This document shows, piece by piece, positions 21,250 through 32,154 of a stretch of DNA of 64,000 nt. The position numbers and the translations under genes are program-made. The notes beneath the pieces were generated by a model, which ran no database searches, was not told the DNA's origin, and saw only the letters and a list, made by a program, of their open reading frames with translations. Each line of letters starts with the position of its first letter. Position 1 is the stretch's first letter. The DNA is from Cladocopium goreaui (Eukaryota; Sar; Dinophyceae; Suessiales; Symbiodiniaceae), in contig CAMXCT020001857.1 in assembly GCA_947184155.2 (NCBI GenBank), positions 310,001-374,000 on the forward strand, in the 5' to 3' direction.

Positions 21250-22182
21250 GTTATTTAGTGATGGTTAATACGGTTAATAGTGGTTCATAATGGTTTATGT
21301 TTATGAATAAGCAGCTTATCTATTGAATATATTGAATAGAATGTTTCATAATGGTTATTACATCACCGTTACTATGTAAAATACAAACTATCCCATGCAT
21401 TATGACTATTGTGGTTTATATTTATTGATGGTTGATAATCATGAAAAGCGCCTTAGTAACATGATGGCTATCATCCAGCCACTTATCTCCTTGAAAAAAA
21501 TGTTTTCCCGGAGACAAACCCGTCGGAACGCCTAGTGCTCTGTGGTTTGCCCTTTTCGCCATTTTTTTTTTGGGTTGGTTTCATCCCTTTTTATGGTGGT
21601 AGACCACCCGCCAATCGACAATTGCAACGGCGTGTTCCCTCTTTCGATCCATTTATAGGTGATTTTCCGATGGAAAGTCCACTAACATGTTTGATCACCA
21701 TAGGGTAAACCATTTTTTGGCCGTTTACCTGACAATAGATTAACATCTAGTAGATTAGATATGGAAGATCCAGCATTTGTAGATCATTTCCTGAGGTAAC
21801 CCATTGGTTGTCCATGTCGTTGTGTTAATCGACTGGAGGCTATTTGAGGTATGTAATACCATGTAATATCATCATATACCATCTATATCTTCGATATCAT
21901 ATTCTATTTGTTTAAACAATAAACAAGTTTCAAGATGCTTAAACCAATAAGTTGACTCAACCCAGCATTTTTCCACTAAAACGTCATTTTCAGGATGGTC
22001 AAACTAAACTACAGGAAGAGGCCCCACAGTTAGCTAAGTTGACTTATAAATAGGTTAACCAGGATTTATAGGGGATACAGCTATAGTCAGATGGGTTTTT
22101 CAGCCAACTTATAGCTAGGGGGGCCCCGGTATGTTAAACCGTGTTTTCTTGCATCAATTCACCCACCGCAACCGCAACTGAG

Positions 22183-22253
22183 GTGTCTTGCGCTACAATT
22201 TGTTGGAGAGCCATCGTGCGGCTTTACGCTTGGACACGCAGGACAGAAGCGCG
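22183..22253 (+). CDS. possible exon
   Basis: Following AACTGAG, the frame VLRYNLLESHRAALRLDTQD-RSA ends at GCG/GTGGGT. It needs two bases from upstream and ends in phase 0. The helix-forming composition is plausible. An alternative frame (ATICWRAIVRLYAWTRR) is also open. Confidence 0.4.
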
Positions 22254-22721
22254 GTGGGTTTTCGAACCCCTTGGGAGTCCCTCGAAAGTTGGGAATTTTG
22301 GCGTCAAACATGTGGGAAAATGGGGATGGATAGACCAAACATGGTGGAACATGGGAATTTTCCATGAGAAACCAGTAGAAATGAGGGGACATTAGAAGAA
22401 AATGGATATAACTACCATACATGGTGTTGATAGTTGATTTGTTTGTTGAATGACAAGTATTTAGCTACAGGTCAACTAGTTTCTACGCTGGATACTGCAA
22501 TTGGATATATAAAGTAGTTTGATGGCTTTATTACCAACAAACATAACTTGAGGGACCACCGTTTCTACAACCAGTAGAACTGAGGATTGATAGTTGGTTG
22601 AAGTTAAGCTATGCAAACCGGAGGTAAACACCAACAACAATGTTGGGATTTTGAATAATAATAATGATAATACGTAAAAATAACAATACCTACAAATTGG
22701 AATATAACCATATCTCGGTTT

Positions 22722-22812
22722 AGCCAATCATAATCAATTACAATGTGGGGTCTCTTGTTGAGAACTGTTTTAGTATGTTTTAGTGTTTACCTGATGATAT
22801 AAGCACTAGAAG
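22722..22812. repeat. dispersed repeat K, copy 2
   Basis: It matches 2853-2941 along its whole length, including GAGAACTGTTTTAGTATG and GATATAAGCACTAGAA. Confidence 0.6.
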
Positions 22813-23036
22813 GCACAGTAAGATGCAACGACTGAAAAAAACATGGCTATGACAGTAGCTGCAACCAAGTAAGATGCAACCTATAACCTGTGACCAATAA
22901 AGACGCTGGATGGTATACGGTTCGTTGGATCAATCCGATTCTACAGTTTCCCAGCTGGTGCGTTGGGGTGCAGTGTCAATAACAATTTCAAAAGAGCCAG
23001 TAATTGTATGAAGATAATTTATGCAGAAGACTTGTA

Positions 23037-23132
23037 CTGGTTGGTGGTTTGGAACATTTTTATTTTCCAAATATATGGGATAATCCTTCCCATTGACTAA
23101 TATTTTTCAAGATTGTTAAAACCACCAACCAG
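23037..23132 (+). mobile_element. family A element (TSD TGTA)
   Basis: CTGGTTGGTGGTTTGG to ACCACCAACCAG, flanked by TGTA on both sides. It belongs to a subtype with CTTCCCATTGACTAATATTT and TTTTTCAAGATTGTTAA near the right end. Confidence 0.85.
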
Positions 23133-23261
23133 TGTATGATATGCATGCATATGTCACTGGAATAAAAACTGTTGTTTGCTTCGCTTCGAATTCGCAACAT
23201 AATGATACGTGGCTGTCGACTTCCAAGAACGGGGTGCATCTCCATTGGATTAGCAATGAAC

Positions 23262-23357
23262 TGGGTAAATTACATCACGACCTCACTGCGACCGAGCCCT
23301 GGGATCATGGTTAATTATGGTTAATTCAGGTTAGTGAAAAATTTTATTTTACCCAGA
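23262..23357. mobile_element. family E element
   Basis: CTGGGTAAATTACATCACGA to TTTTATTTTACCCAGA. It shares CGACCTCACTG and GTTAGTGAA with copies at 37.1 and 53.5 kb. Confidence 0.65.
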
Positions 23358-23524
23358 ATGATCACGATACAGCCCATTCTTCCGGGACATTTAAGGCTTG
23401 GAAGCGCCAACTTACAGGGAACTGTTCGCAGATTTCATCAGAGTTCGGCCTAGCCAGGTCGCGGTGGATATGTGGAATCCATGGAAGTCATGGAAGAAAA
23501 TACCTGGAATATCTGGAATGGGGT

Positions 23525-24262
23525 GCTTCAAATTATAGGTTACTTAAAAATAATCTTCAAATTATAGTTATTAAAACATATTCTTGAAATAATAGTTGTT
23601 AAAAAATATTCAACTTATAGTTATTAAAACATAATCTTCAAATTATAGTATTTAAAATATATTATTCAATTAATAGTTATTAAAAAAATAAATATTCAAC
23701 TTATAGTTATTAAAACATAGTCTTCAAATTATAGGTATTAACAAAATATTCTTCAAATTATAGTTTTTAAAATTAATATTCAACTTATAGTTATTAAATC
23801 ATAATCTTCACATTATTGTTATTAAAAGATATTCTTCAAATTATAGTTTTAAAAAATAATATTCAACTTATAGTTATTAAAACTAAACTTAATCTTCAAA
23901 TTATAATGATTAAAAGATATTATTCAAATTATAGTTATTAAACAAATAATATTCAACTTATAGTTATTAAAACCTAATCTTCAAATTATAGTATTTCAAA
24001 TATATTATTCAATTAATAGTTTTTTTAAAAAATATATTCAACTTATAGTTATTAAAACATAATCTTCAACTTATAGTTATTAACAAAATATTCTTCAAAT
24101 TATAGTTATTAAAATTATACTCAACTTATAGTTATTAAAACATAATCTTCAACTTATAGTTATTAACAAAATATTCTTCAAATTATAGTTATTAAAATTA
24201 TACTCAACTTGTAGTTATTAAAGCATAATCTTCAAATTATAGTTTTTTTTTAAAAAAAAATA
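23525..24262 (+). repeat. AT-rich tandem array, ~35-bp unit
   Basis: About twenty units of the form TTCAAATTATAGTTATTAAA alternate with TTCAACTTATAGTTATTAAA, with variable short linkers. No coding. Confidence 0.85.
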
Positions 24263-24402
24263 GACGTACTAACCAATTTAAGTCCTAGTTTTGGGGTAGG
24301 GTGGACCAAGGATATAGATGATTCCTTCGCAAGTTGGAAGCTGCTGAAACTGCGGCAACGCGTAGAGAGTTCAGTTCTTAATCTTGCTGCATTTGTTCTA
24401 GG

Positions 24403-24515
24403 TCAATCTTGGACGGGTAGATATTAATCCTTTAGATTCCATTAGTCTTTTGGTATCAATGGGAGTATCTAGTAACCAGCTAAGAATTTAATTTGTTGCT
24501 GGATATCTAAGATTG
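24403..24515. mobile_element. family H element
   Basis: GGTCAATCTTGGACGGGTAG to GCTGGATATCTAAGATTGGC. It shares TTAGTCTTTTGGTATCAATG with 54.9 kb. Confidence 0.65.
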
Positions 24516-24789
24516 GCCATGTTTTTTGAATGGCATAAGCAATAGTGGTCATGGTTCTTCGGCCAAGAGCTTGAGAGGTTGGTAGCCTGCAATTCGGATG
24601 GGCCATTAACCAAATTCTTCCACTGTCAGGTGACCCGGAATAATCTTTGGAACCCCCTTGCCAGGTGTGGGTGTTGAGTGTTGGAATTTGATTGGGTCAA
24701 GTGTGGTAGATGTGTTTCCCCAAAGGTCAGGGTGTACAGCTTGGTTGGCTGCTTGGGGCTCCAGCCACTCCCAGAAATTGGAAATATGA

Positions 24790-25090
24790 TAAAACTTATC
24801 TATCTATCTATCTATATATATCTATTTATCTACATATATATATATATTATATTATCTACATATCATATATATATCTCTATGGTATTATAATATAATATAA
24901 ATTTAATATTAATATAATATAAATATAATATAATATAGATATAATCTCATATAAATATAATATAATATGAATATAATTTAATATACATAATATATATATA
25001 TATACATAATGTAATATATATATATATATACATAATGTAATATATATATATATTTATTTATTTAATATTATACTTAATATATATATATAT
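24790..25090. repeat. CTAT and TA-rich simple sequence
   Basis: (CTAT)n at 24,797-24,830, then long TA/AATATAAT runs. Confidence 0.85.
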
Positions 25091-25103
25091 ATGTTTATTT
25101 ATC

Positions 25104-25236
25104 AACTTTTATTCCCAACTGCCCCCTAAGTAGCCAACGATATCTTGTGGGTAGCCTTGACCCTTCTCTCGGTTGTTTTAGCCGAGGATTTACATGAGAT
25201 TTGACTAAGTCGGACCCCATTAATGCTCTATGTATG
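25104..25236 (+). repeat. duplicated segment J, copy 1
   Basis: Contains AAGTAGCCAACGATATCTTG and GTCGGACCCCATTAATGCTC. Copy 2 at 25,737-25,900 has a 30-bp difference (GGGGGATTCGCCCCGTGG). Both copies end at the same TATGTATGGTA. Confidence 0.8.
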
Positions 25237-25238
25237 GT

Positions 25239-25315
25239 ACAATGTGAGGCCCCCGTTCGATAGCTACGTTGGTGCACATAACTCCAATAACTATGGTTTA
25301 TGGTACTTGCAACAA
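25239..25315. mobile_element. family C left half
   Basis: TA then CAATGTGAGGCCCCCGTTCG through GGTTTATGGTACTTGC. The right half is replaced by AT-rich repeat. Confidence 0.65.
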
Positions 25316-25735
25316 TAATATAATTTAAATATGATATAATATAAATATAATATAATATACATATATATTTTCTAAATATAATATAATACAATATAATATA
25401 ATATAAATGTAATATAATATAAAGTAAATATAAATATAATATATTCTAAATATAATATAATTTAAATGTAATACACTATAGTTTAAATATAATATAATTT
25501 AAGTATAGTATGAATATAAATATAAATATAATATAATATAATATAAATTTCATTTAATGTAAATATAACATAATTAAAATATAATATAATTTAAATATTA
25601 TTCAAGATATATATATATATATAATTTATAGATGTATATATATTTATTTATATACATAATTATATATATATATAGATATTTAATATTATATTTAATGCAT
25701 ATATATATACTGTATATATGTTTATTTATCAATTA
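25315..25735. repeat. AT-rich degenerate repeat
   Basis: AATATAATATAAATATAATA-type sequence with TA runs; nothing else. Confidence 0.85.
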
Positions 25736-25736
25736 T

Positions 25737-25900
25737 ATGTTTTATTCCCAACTGCGCACCTAAGTAGCCAACGATATCTTGTGGGTAGCACTCTCTGGGG
25801 GATTCGCCCCGTGGCCAACTGCCCCTTCTCTCGCTTGTTTAAGCTGAGGATTTCCATCAGATTTGACTAAGTCGGACCCCATTAATGCTCTATGTATGGT
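25737..25900 (+). repeat. duplicated segment J, copy 2
   Basis: Paralogue of 25,104-25,236; ends at the same base, where a family B element starts instead of family C. Confidence 0.8.
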
Positions 25901-25903
25901 ATA

Positions 25904-26000
25904 CCCTCTGGTTTTTTAACATAGCCATGGAAAATGGCCCCATTGGTTTACCTATTAAAAAAGGTGCTTTTCCATGGCGAACTGTTAAAGAACCAGAGGG
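25904..26000. mobile_element. family B element
   Basis: CCCTCTGGTTTTTTAAC to GTTAAAGAACCAGAGGG, TA on both sides. It lies in the presumed intron before the exon at 26,057. Confidence 0.8.
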
Positions 26001-26056
26001 TATTTGCCTACATGACTGGGTGATTTATGTTGGGCAAATGTTGGTAAATATTCCAG

Positions 26057-26171
26057 CACCATGGAGTCTATGGGATATGTAATTCCTCTTGACGCTGCAA
26101 ACCTAGGATGCATCACTCATGATAAATCACCAACGATGGACGTCCAGCAGAGCTCGGACCTCCCCGAATGA
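26057..26171 (+). CDS. probable terminal exon
   Basis: Acceptor AATATTCCAG, one base, then 37 codons including TMESMGYVIPLDAANLGCIT and MDVQQSSDLPE, ending in TGA at 26,169-26,171. Composition is coding. No family is recognised. Confidence 0.55.
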
Positions 26172-26378
26172 ATCCCCATGGACTGCCCTTCGCATGTTTA
26201 TAAAGCGTTACTTATCCTCGGGTGATTTAAGAGGTTGCTATGGCATGGCAAATTTATGTAATGTTTTACCTGACAAAAGAATGTGATTTTCCACAGTTAT
26301 GTCAAATGACCAGAATGCACTCTTCAACAACATGAAAGACTTTCCTAAGACTGTTTGATCCATCATCATCTTCAGTTT

Positions 26379-26460
26379 ACCCTCTGGTAAACTAAGATAG
26401 CTATTGAAAATTGCCATAGAAATAGTTGATTTACCAATAGAAAATGGTGATCTTCAGTTT
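26379..26460. mobile_element. family B element, truncated
   Basis: CCCTCTGGTAAACTAAGATAG and TTTACCAATAGAAAATGGTG; the right terminus is lost. Confidence 0.55.
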
Positions 26461-26506
26461 AAACCCTGCCGTAAATATACCTGACTCGTCGGGAAGACAT
26501 CATCCT

Positions 26507-26650
26507 TTCAGAGGCAGGCCCTGCATCCGACCTGAGACGTCCAGGGAAACCCATTCAGAAGTGGACGTTTTACCTGCCAGTGGAAAGTCAAAAACGTCTA
26601 CCATTCACAAACCAACTTCACTCTCAAGTCACAAAAAAAACTATGTTTGA
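26507..26650 (+). CDS. possible terminal exon, two frames open
   Basis: Acceptor CATCCTTTCAG. One frame reads GRPCIRPETSRETHSEVDVL to a stop at 26,648; another reads SDLRRPGKPIQKWTFYLPVE and stops near 26,688. I cannot decide between them. Confidence 0.3.
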   Translation, partial: FRGRPCIRPETSRETHSEVDVLPASGKSKTSTIHKPTSLSSHKKNYV

Positions 26651-27263
26651 TTACAAAGACGGAATGTCATTTTCTTAGTTGTTGAAATATGATTTTACAC
26701 GCATGGTAAGGCCCAAGTTTCCAAAGTCATGGAGGTACCTGCAAAATAATCGAAGTGATTGGTGATATCAATGGGAAAAACAGGGAAAAGCCAATGAAAA
26801 ACCAACTCGGTTCCGTAGTTCTCATAAATTATCAATGACCCATTCAAATGTGATGGAATCACTAGCAGTTTTAGTGGTTGAATTCCCAGAACCGCCCAAT
26901 CTCAAGTTTGCGGGACCCCGCATATCCTTAATTAGCTACACCCTAGTTTTTGTTTGTGCAAGCCGGTTGAAAACCAAGGGGTGCCTCTAGTTATGTTGGT
27001 TCATATTAATCAACATATATCCATGCGAATTCGATATAACCACTATAAACCCCATTCACCTAGTTTACTATGTTTGGAACATTTATCATAAGCAATTATA
27101 AGCATTTATACATTATCAAAGAATATAAACCGTTATAGACACACTAATCCCAGCCTGCTAATATCAAATATGTGTAAATCCTCCCTAAACTATAGTCTCC
27201 GGGTGGTGTTTGACAGCAAGGTGGATTTGATTGATATAATTCTTTTAATATTAATTTAATATA

Positions 27264-27388
27264 CAATGTGAGGCCCCCAAGATAGCTAAGTTGTTTTATA
27301 ACCCCAATAACTTTGGTTTATGGTACTTATAACTATAGTTACTGGGGCTTTTGTTAACCAACTAACATCACTGCGGGGGACCACATTG
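27264..27388. mobile_element. family C element (intact)
   Basis: TA-CAATGTGAGGCCCCCAAG to GGGGGACCACATTG-TA; TA on both sides. Confidence 0.85.
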
Positions 27389-27527
27389 TAAGATATGATC
27401 AGCATTTTCAGGATACTATATTCAGTCTATGATATACTTCTGTCAAAAACAATACTCAGTATAGTATTTTAACCACAACAAAAACATTGGACCAGTTGAA
27501 AACCCTCTGATCTTTAGTGCCCCGCAG

Positions 27528-27638
27528 CCCGTAACCACCGGACTGACGCGATTCCAGGACCTACCCTTAGTAGCTTCACGAAGAAACTCTGTACATTCAG
27601 CATCACCAGCATCACCTTCCAGTGTCTCGGCGAGTTAG
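27528..27638 (+). CDS. probable terminal exon
   Basis: Acceptor GCCCCGCAG, then 36 codons: PVTTGLTRFQDLPLVASRRN and a Ser/Ala-rich tail ending SVSAS, then TAG. A second frame is open through 27,660, so the frame is not certain. Confidence 0.45.
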   Translation, partial: PVTTGLTRFQDLPLVASRRNSVHSASPASPSSVSAS

Positions 27639-28177
27639 AGAAAAAAGGGCCATTGTTGGTGCAGTGAATTAGCTTGTTTTTAACTGAAATAAACCAGAAA
27701 TAAGTGGCTTACATGTACATAATACATAATATTATAATATTTATATATATATAAAATTTACATATAACCCCCATTTTGTTTGATATATGTATAGCCAACT
27801 AGTTGCAGGAGTCCAGGGATTGTGGCTGCCATTTCCGTGGCTTTTTGACTCGCCCACCGAATTGGATGTAGGAAATTTAGCAATATTTTTGTTTGGTATA
27901 TATTCCTGAATTAGATTCATATCCCCAACACTATGAATGTCATATTGGGATTTTATGAATGATCAGAAATCCAACGCTATGATTTATGAATCCGGGTTTC
28001 TGGTTCATCATTTCCGAGAGAGAAAGCACAAGTTGGATTCGATGGGTTTATTGAGCTATAGGTGAAATATTGGTATGGTTTAGAAATATCTATCGTCGAT
28101 CAGCCCTTTTTTTACGATCTTTCAAAATTGGTGTCAAAAGTGAAGAGCCACTGATGCCCAATTTCGACCGACCGGGA

Positions 28178-28258
28178 ACCAGCCATGAAGATTGAACCAT
28201 GGAGACCGGCTGCAAAAGCTCTGCGTCTATCGCGTCTCCCAATTTCTGCCAAATTGTG
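28178..28258 (+). CDS. possible small terminal exon
   Basis: After GGGAACCAG the frame MKIEPWRPAAKALRLSRLPI-SAKL stops at 28,258. It is GC-rich against its flanks. No other support. Confidence 0.3.
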
Positions 28259-28400
28259 ATTGTGAAGCCAACAAAAAAATCATTTCCTCATATGAGTAGG
28301 TATTGAATTGGTAAAGTGGTTCTTTTTATCTGTCTTTTATTGGTCTCATCATTCGCGCCGCAGCGCCAAGGGTTGAAGCTCAGCAGATGTGACATGAGAT

Positions 28401-28480
28401 ATCCCTATGGATCCACCTTCTGAGCGTCCCCTTTTGGCTTGGGGGTATCTTCTCAGGAAGGATCCATAGGGATCCATAGT
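28401..28480. mobile_element. family F element
   Basis: ATCCCTATGGATCCACCTTC to TCTCAGGAAGGATCCATAGG; inverted termini centred on GGATCCATAGGG. Confidence 0.55.
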
Positions 28481-28484
28481 GTAC

Positions 28485-28772
28485 ATTGTTATTGTCATGA
28501 TTTGTCATGTGTTCATGTCTTGTTTGGTCTTCGATCCATTGTCGACCCAGTTGCACCATTTTTTTTGCGGCAAGTTCTTCCAATGGATTAATGGATTGGT
28601 TTAAGGATCTGGTTGGTGGTTTGGAACATGCATTTTATGACTTTCCATATATTGGGAATGTCATAATCCCAACTGACGAACTCCATCATTTTTCAGAGGG
28701 GTAGGGCTCAACCACCAACCAGTATTGTTATTGTCATGATTTGTCATGTGTTCATGTCTTGTTTGGTCTTCG
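28485..28772 (+). repeat. 49-bp direct repeat pair
   Basis: ATTGTTATTGTCATGATTTG and the following 29 bases occur at 28,485-28,533 and again, identically, at 28,724-28,772. Confidence 0.9.
28609..28722 (+). mobile_element. family A element
   Basis: CTGGTTGGTGGTTTGG to ACCACCAACCAG, 114 bp. It lies between two identical 49-bp direct repeats (28,485-28,533 and 28,724-28,772). Confidence 0.8.
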
Positions 28773-28905
28773 GTACATGGGATTGCCTTTTCTTATGGCC
28801 ATTGTCGAGGAAATTCAAGGTGGAGATCACCCATTTAAAAAAGAGCGGGGCTTCGCCACCCGTTTGATCATCTCACTTTATGGTGAAAATTGGGACTTCA
28901 GACAG

Positions 28906-29020
28906 AACATCCAGAAGAGTCGTTGTCGACCGCTGCACCTACTTGGACTCCGGTTGCGCATTTTGCTTGCACATTTTGCTTGCGTAGTTTACGGTCAGAA
29001 AATGTCAGACACATGGTGTT
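28906..29020 (+). CDS. possible exon, strand uncertain
   Basis: Acceptor GGGACTTCAG, then a frame with EHPEESLSTAAPTWTPVAHF. A second plus frame and the minus strand (KLRKQNVQAKCATGV) are also open. GC-rich island. Confidence 0.3.
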
Positions 29021-29286
29021 TTCAATTGCATCTATTGTGGTAAACCCAAAATAAAAGATGATAAATGGATATAACATTGCGGTAAACCCAAAAGTATCAA
29101 TTGGGTAAATGATGCCTGGGAATTGTGTAATCTCGAAATAGCCCAACATTGCAGGATTCTGAATCATGAAACATTTTCCAGATATTTCCAGCTATTTCCA
29201 GATGATATGGATGTATTTCAAAGTTATCAAACTATCAAGCACCAAACTAATATTATATATATAGCAAGCGTTGATTGATACCTTAC

Positions 29287-29443
29287 CAAAGAATAGATCG
29301 CTAAACTTGGGTCTCCGGAGTTGTTTCTTTAACGGAAACATGTCATCCTTTAGCGACTGAGGACGTGAATCCCTGGTGGTGACAGAATCCATGCGCAGCA
29401 CGATGAACGCAACAGCCGCAGCAGCTTTGGCAGTGGCGAACAT
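29287..29443 (-). CDS. exon, minus strand, possibly first exon
   Basis: From an ATG at about 29,443 the minus strand reads MFATAKAAAAVAFIVLRM and SVTTRDSRPQSLKDDMFPLK through LRRPKFSDLFF, ending at a strong GTAAGG donor (29,286-29,281). The hydrophobic N-terminus could be a signal or membrane segment if the ATG is the true start. Function unknown. Confidence 0.5.
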
Positions 29444-29789
29444 CCAGAATGACAAGGCACGAGTTAAGCCATGAAATGGTCATCAAAGGAGGGGAAGATG
29501 TGGGAAACATGGGAAAAACATGGAAAAACATGTGATTTAAGCATCAACACTCCTAAAAAATCCATGGAGGATGGAGATTTGGATTGATGGTTGATTTATC
29601 TTATTAACGTTAGTTGTTTCTTCGGTTCATGGTGCATGTTTATATGTATACCAGTAGTACCGCACAAGGCGGTGGCGGAAGTTTTAAAAATAGGAAACCT
29701 ATAGGAGAGGTTGGTGGTTGTGAATCACGGATGGCAGAGCGAATCCACTGATGGACTGACAGGTGGTTGGAGTTGTGTTTTTGGAGCGG

Positions 29790-30590
29790 TTGCATTGGTT
29801 GCAGTGGTCACCTTACTGGATGTAGTGTGGTGTAGCGCAATTGTAGTTGTAATTGTGGTGTGGTGTAGTGGAGTTGTAGTTGTAATGTGTAATAAGTGTA
29901 GTGTAGTCGCGGTTGCACTTGTAGTTGTGGTGTGGTGTAATTAGTGTAGTGTATTGTAGTGTACTGTATTGTAGTGTACTGTAGTGTTGTGTACTGTAGT
30001 GTGGTATAGTGTAGTCTAGTGTAGTGTAAGGTAGTGTAGTTGTAGTTGTAGTGTGGTGTAGTGTATGTGGTGTAGTGTAATTGGTGTAGTGTCGCGTAGG
30101 GCAATGTAGTGGTAGTTACAATGGTAGTTGCAGTTGTAGTTGTAGTTGTAGCGTGATGTAGTGTAATTAGTGTAGTTTAGTGTAGTGTAGTGTAGTCTAG
30201 TGTTGTGTAGTGTAGTAATCTAAGTGTAGTGTGGTGTAGTGTTGTGCAATGTAGTGTAGTTGTAGCTGCATGTGTGTTTGTAGTTCTAGTGTGCGGCAGT
30301 GTAATTAGTGTCGTGTAGTGTAGTGTAGTGTTGTGCAATGTAGTGTAGTTGTAGTCGCATTTGTATTTGTAGTTGTAGCGTGCTGCAGTGTAACTAGTGT
30401 AGTGTAGTGAAATTAGATGTAATTAGTGTAGTGTTGTGTATGGTATAGTGTAATTAGTGTAGTGTAATGTAGCGTAATTAGTTGATTTGCATTTGTAGCT
30501 GTAGTAGTAGTGTAGTGTAGTGGTAGTGGTAGTGGTTGTTGTTGTTGTAGTTGTAGTTGTAGTCGTAGTCGTAGTTGTAGTTGTAGCTGT
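29790..30590 (+). repeat. GTGTA-type degenerate array
   Basis: About 800 bases dominated by GTGTAGTGTAGTGT with interspersed GTTGTAGTT. Translation gives Val/Val or Tyr-Thr-Thr strings; none is a gene. Confidence 0.9.
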
Positions 30591-30622
30591 CTGTCTATCT
30601 GTCTGTCTATCTGCAAGACTTG

Positions 30623-30805
30623 AAAATGCAGCTATTTTGCGACACTTCCTCAATTTTTCGAACTTGACAAAACCCAAAACGAAGCAATTCTGCGAGACGT
30701 CCTTAATTTTTGAACGTGACAACATCCAAAATGAAGCAATTCTGTGAGACTTCCTATTTTTTGAAGTTGACAACATCAAAATCGAAGCAATTCTGCTAGA
30801 CGTCC
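30623..30805 (+). repeat. ~52-bp tandem repeat
   Basis: GAAGCAATTCTG recurs at 30,681, 30,733 and 30,784, with an earlier diverged unit. It precedes the 94-bp array. Confidence 0.75.
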
Positions 30806-31189
30806 TTCAAAAATGGAAAGTTGAGTACCAATTCGTTTTGAGATTTTTCCAGTCCATCTGTCTAAACTACTGCGCCTGCCACAAAAAATTGATGCCAGGT
30901 CATAGGAAGTGCTGCACCTGTCACGCAAAATCATCTCAGCAAACCTGAAAATCTAAGGCTCCAAAATGCAACCCCTCTCAGGAAATCAGTGCGCGGACCT
31001 CCTAACAGCTCTGATGAACATGTCTCTTGTACTGCGTCTGCCACGGAAATTGCATCTTTGCAGATCCTCTTCAAATGTCCCACGCCTGCTTCTTTTTTGG
31101 AAATGCTACAAAGCCCTCACGTTTTGCTCAGTTTTGACAAGGTGCACAATCCCTTGCGCCTGCCACGCGAAACGACGCTTCAATGTCCA

Positions 31190-31560
31190 AAGGTGGTCCG
31201 AACATGTGGTGTTTGTGCATGTTGACTTCGAAATGTGCTTTGCGCCACAACAGCGTGCACTTTTTCGACATCTCAACTTCCAAAAGTGGTCCGAACATGT
31301 GGTGCTTTGTACATTTTGACTTCGAAATGTGCTTCCCGCCACAACGGTGTGCACTTTTTCGACATCTCAACTTCCGAAAGTGCTCCAAACATGAGGTGTT
31401 TTTAGCTTTTTCACTTGCAAGTGTGCTTCGCGCCACAACGGCGTGCACTTTTTCGACATCGCAACTTCTAAAAGTGGTCCGAAGCTGAAGTGTTTTCTAC
31501 ATTTTGACTTGGAAATGTGCTTCGCGCCACAACGGCGTGCAATTGTTCATCTCTCATCTG
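31190..31560 (-). repeat. 94-bp tandem repeat, four units
   Basis: GTGGTCCGAACATGTGGTG-type landmarks fall at 31,193, 31,286, 31,380 and 31,474. Minus-strand frames read CRKSARCCGAKHISKS-like units. I recall very similar translated repeats in Symbiodiniaceae genome annotations; I treat them as a dispersed repeat, not a gene. Confidence 0.8.
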
Positions 31561-31800
31561 GCCAGCTGGCTCCGCACCCACCGCTTTAGCGAGCCTACTT
31601 TTCGACCCTCCGGGGCCACAAATCATTGGAAAAACATACTGTTTCGCGACTTTCCTACCTTTTCGCGCACCTGCATCTTCTTTCTTCTGGCTCTTTCTCT
31701 TCTCTGATCTTCTCTCTTCTGTTCTTCTCTTCTCTATCCTTCCGCTCCACCTCTGCTTTTCATCTGTCCATGTTGTCGGAAGTTTGACTTCTAAACTTCC
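31540..31800 (-). repeat. dispersed repeat piece continuing the 94-bp array
   Basis: The minus strand reads EVKLPTTWTDEKQRW and a Lys/Glu/Arg-rich stretch before GPGGSKSRLAKAVGAEPAGQ. From recall this block usually accompanies the 94-bp units in Symbiodiniaceae. Whether it is ever translated is unknown. Confidence 0.5.
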
Positions 31801-31804
31801 TTCG

Positions 31805-31866
31805 ATTATTGCGAAGCATACATTATATATATATATATATGCATATATATATATATATATATATGC

Positions 31867-31895
<29 letters not shown>
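31805..31895. repeat. TA/GCATATA microsatellite
   Basis: TATATATATGCATATA repeats. Confidence 0.85.
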
Positions 31896-31897
<2 letters not shown>

Positions 31898-31992
31898 CTG
31901 GCTGGTGGTTTGGAACATTTTTCATTTCCATATATTGGGAATAATAATCCCATTTGACTGATATTCTTCAGAGGGGTTGAAACCACCAACCA
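31898..31992 (+). mobile_element. family A element
   Basis: CTGGCTGGTGGTTTGG to ACCACCAACCA, inserted between TA microsatellites. Confidence 0.8.
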
Positions 31993-32154
31993 ATCAATCT
32001 ATATATATATATATATAATTATATATCTATCTATCTCTATTTATATTATTGTAAACATGGGATGGATGCCAGATCTCCACATCATAGCACATCCCTCCAT
32101 AGTACATCCCAAAGATTTTTAAGGCTTAGGATATTTCCGGTCGCATATTACCAG

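Noticed and set aside
29790-30590. CRISPR-like regular array
   Set aside because: Period is about five bases with no spacers; the composition is eukaryotic simple sequence.
31468-31989. 173-codon minus-strand frame with a Lys/Glu/Arg-rich domain
   Set aside because: It crosses a family A element and a TA microsatellite into the dispersed 94-bp repeat; treated as repeat-derived.
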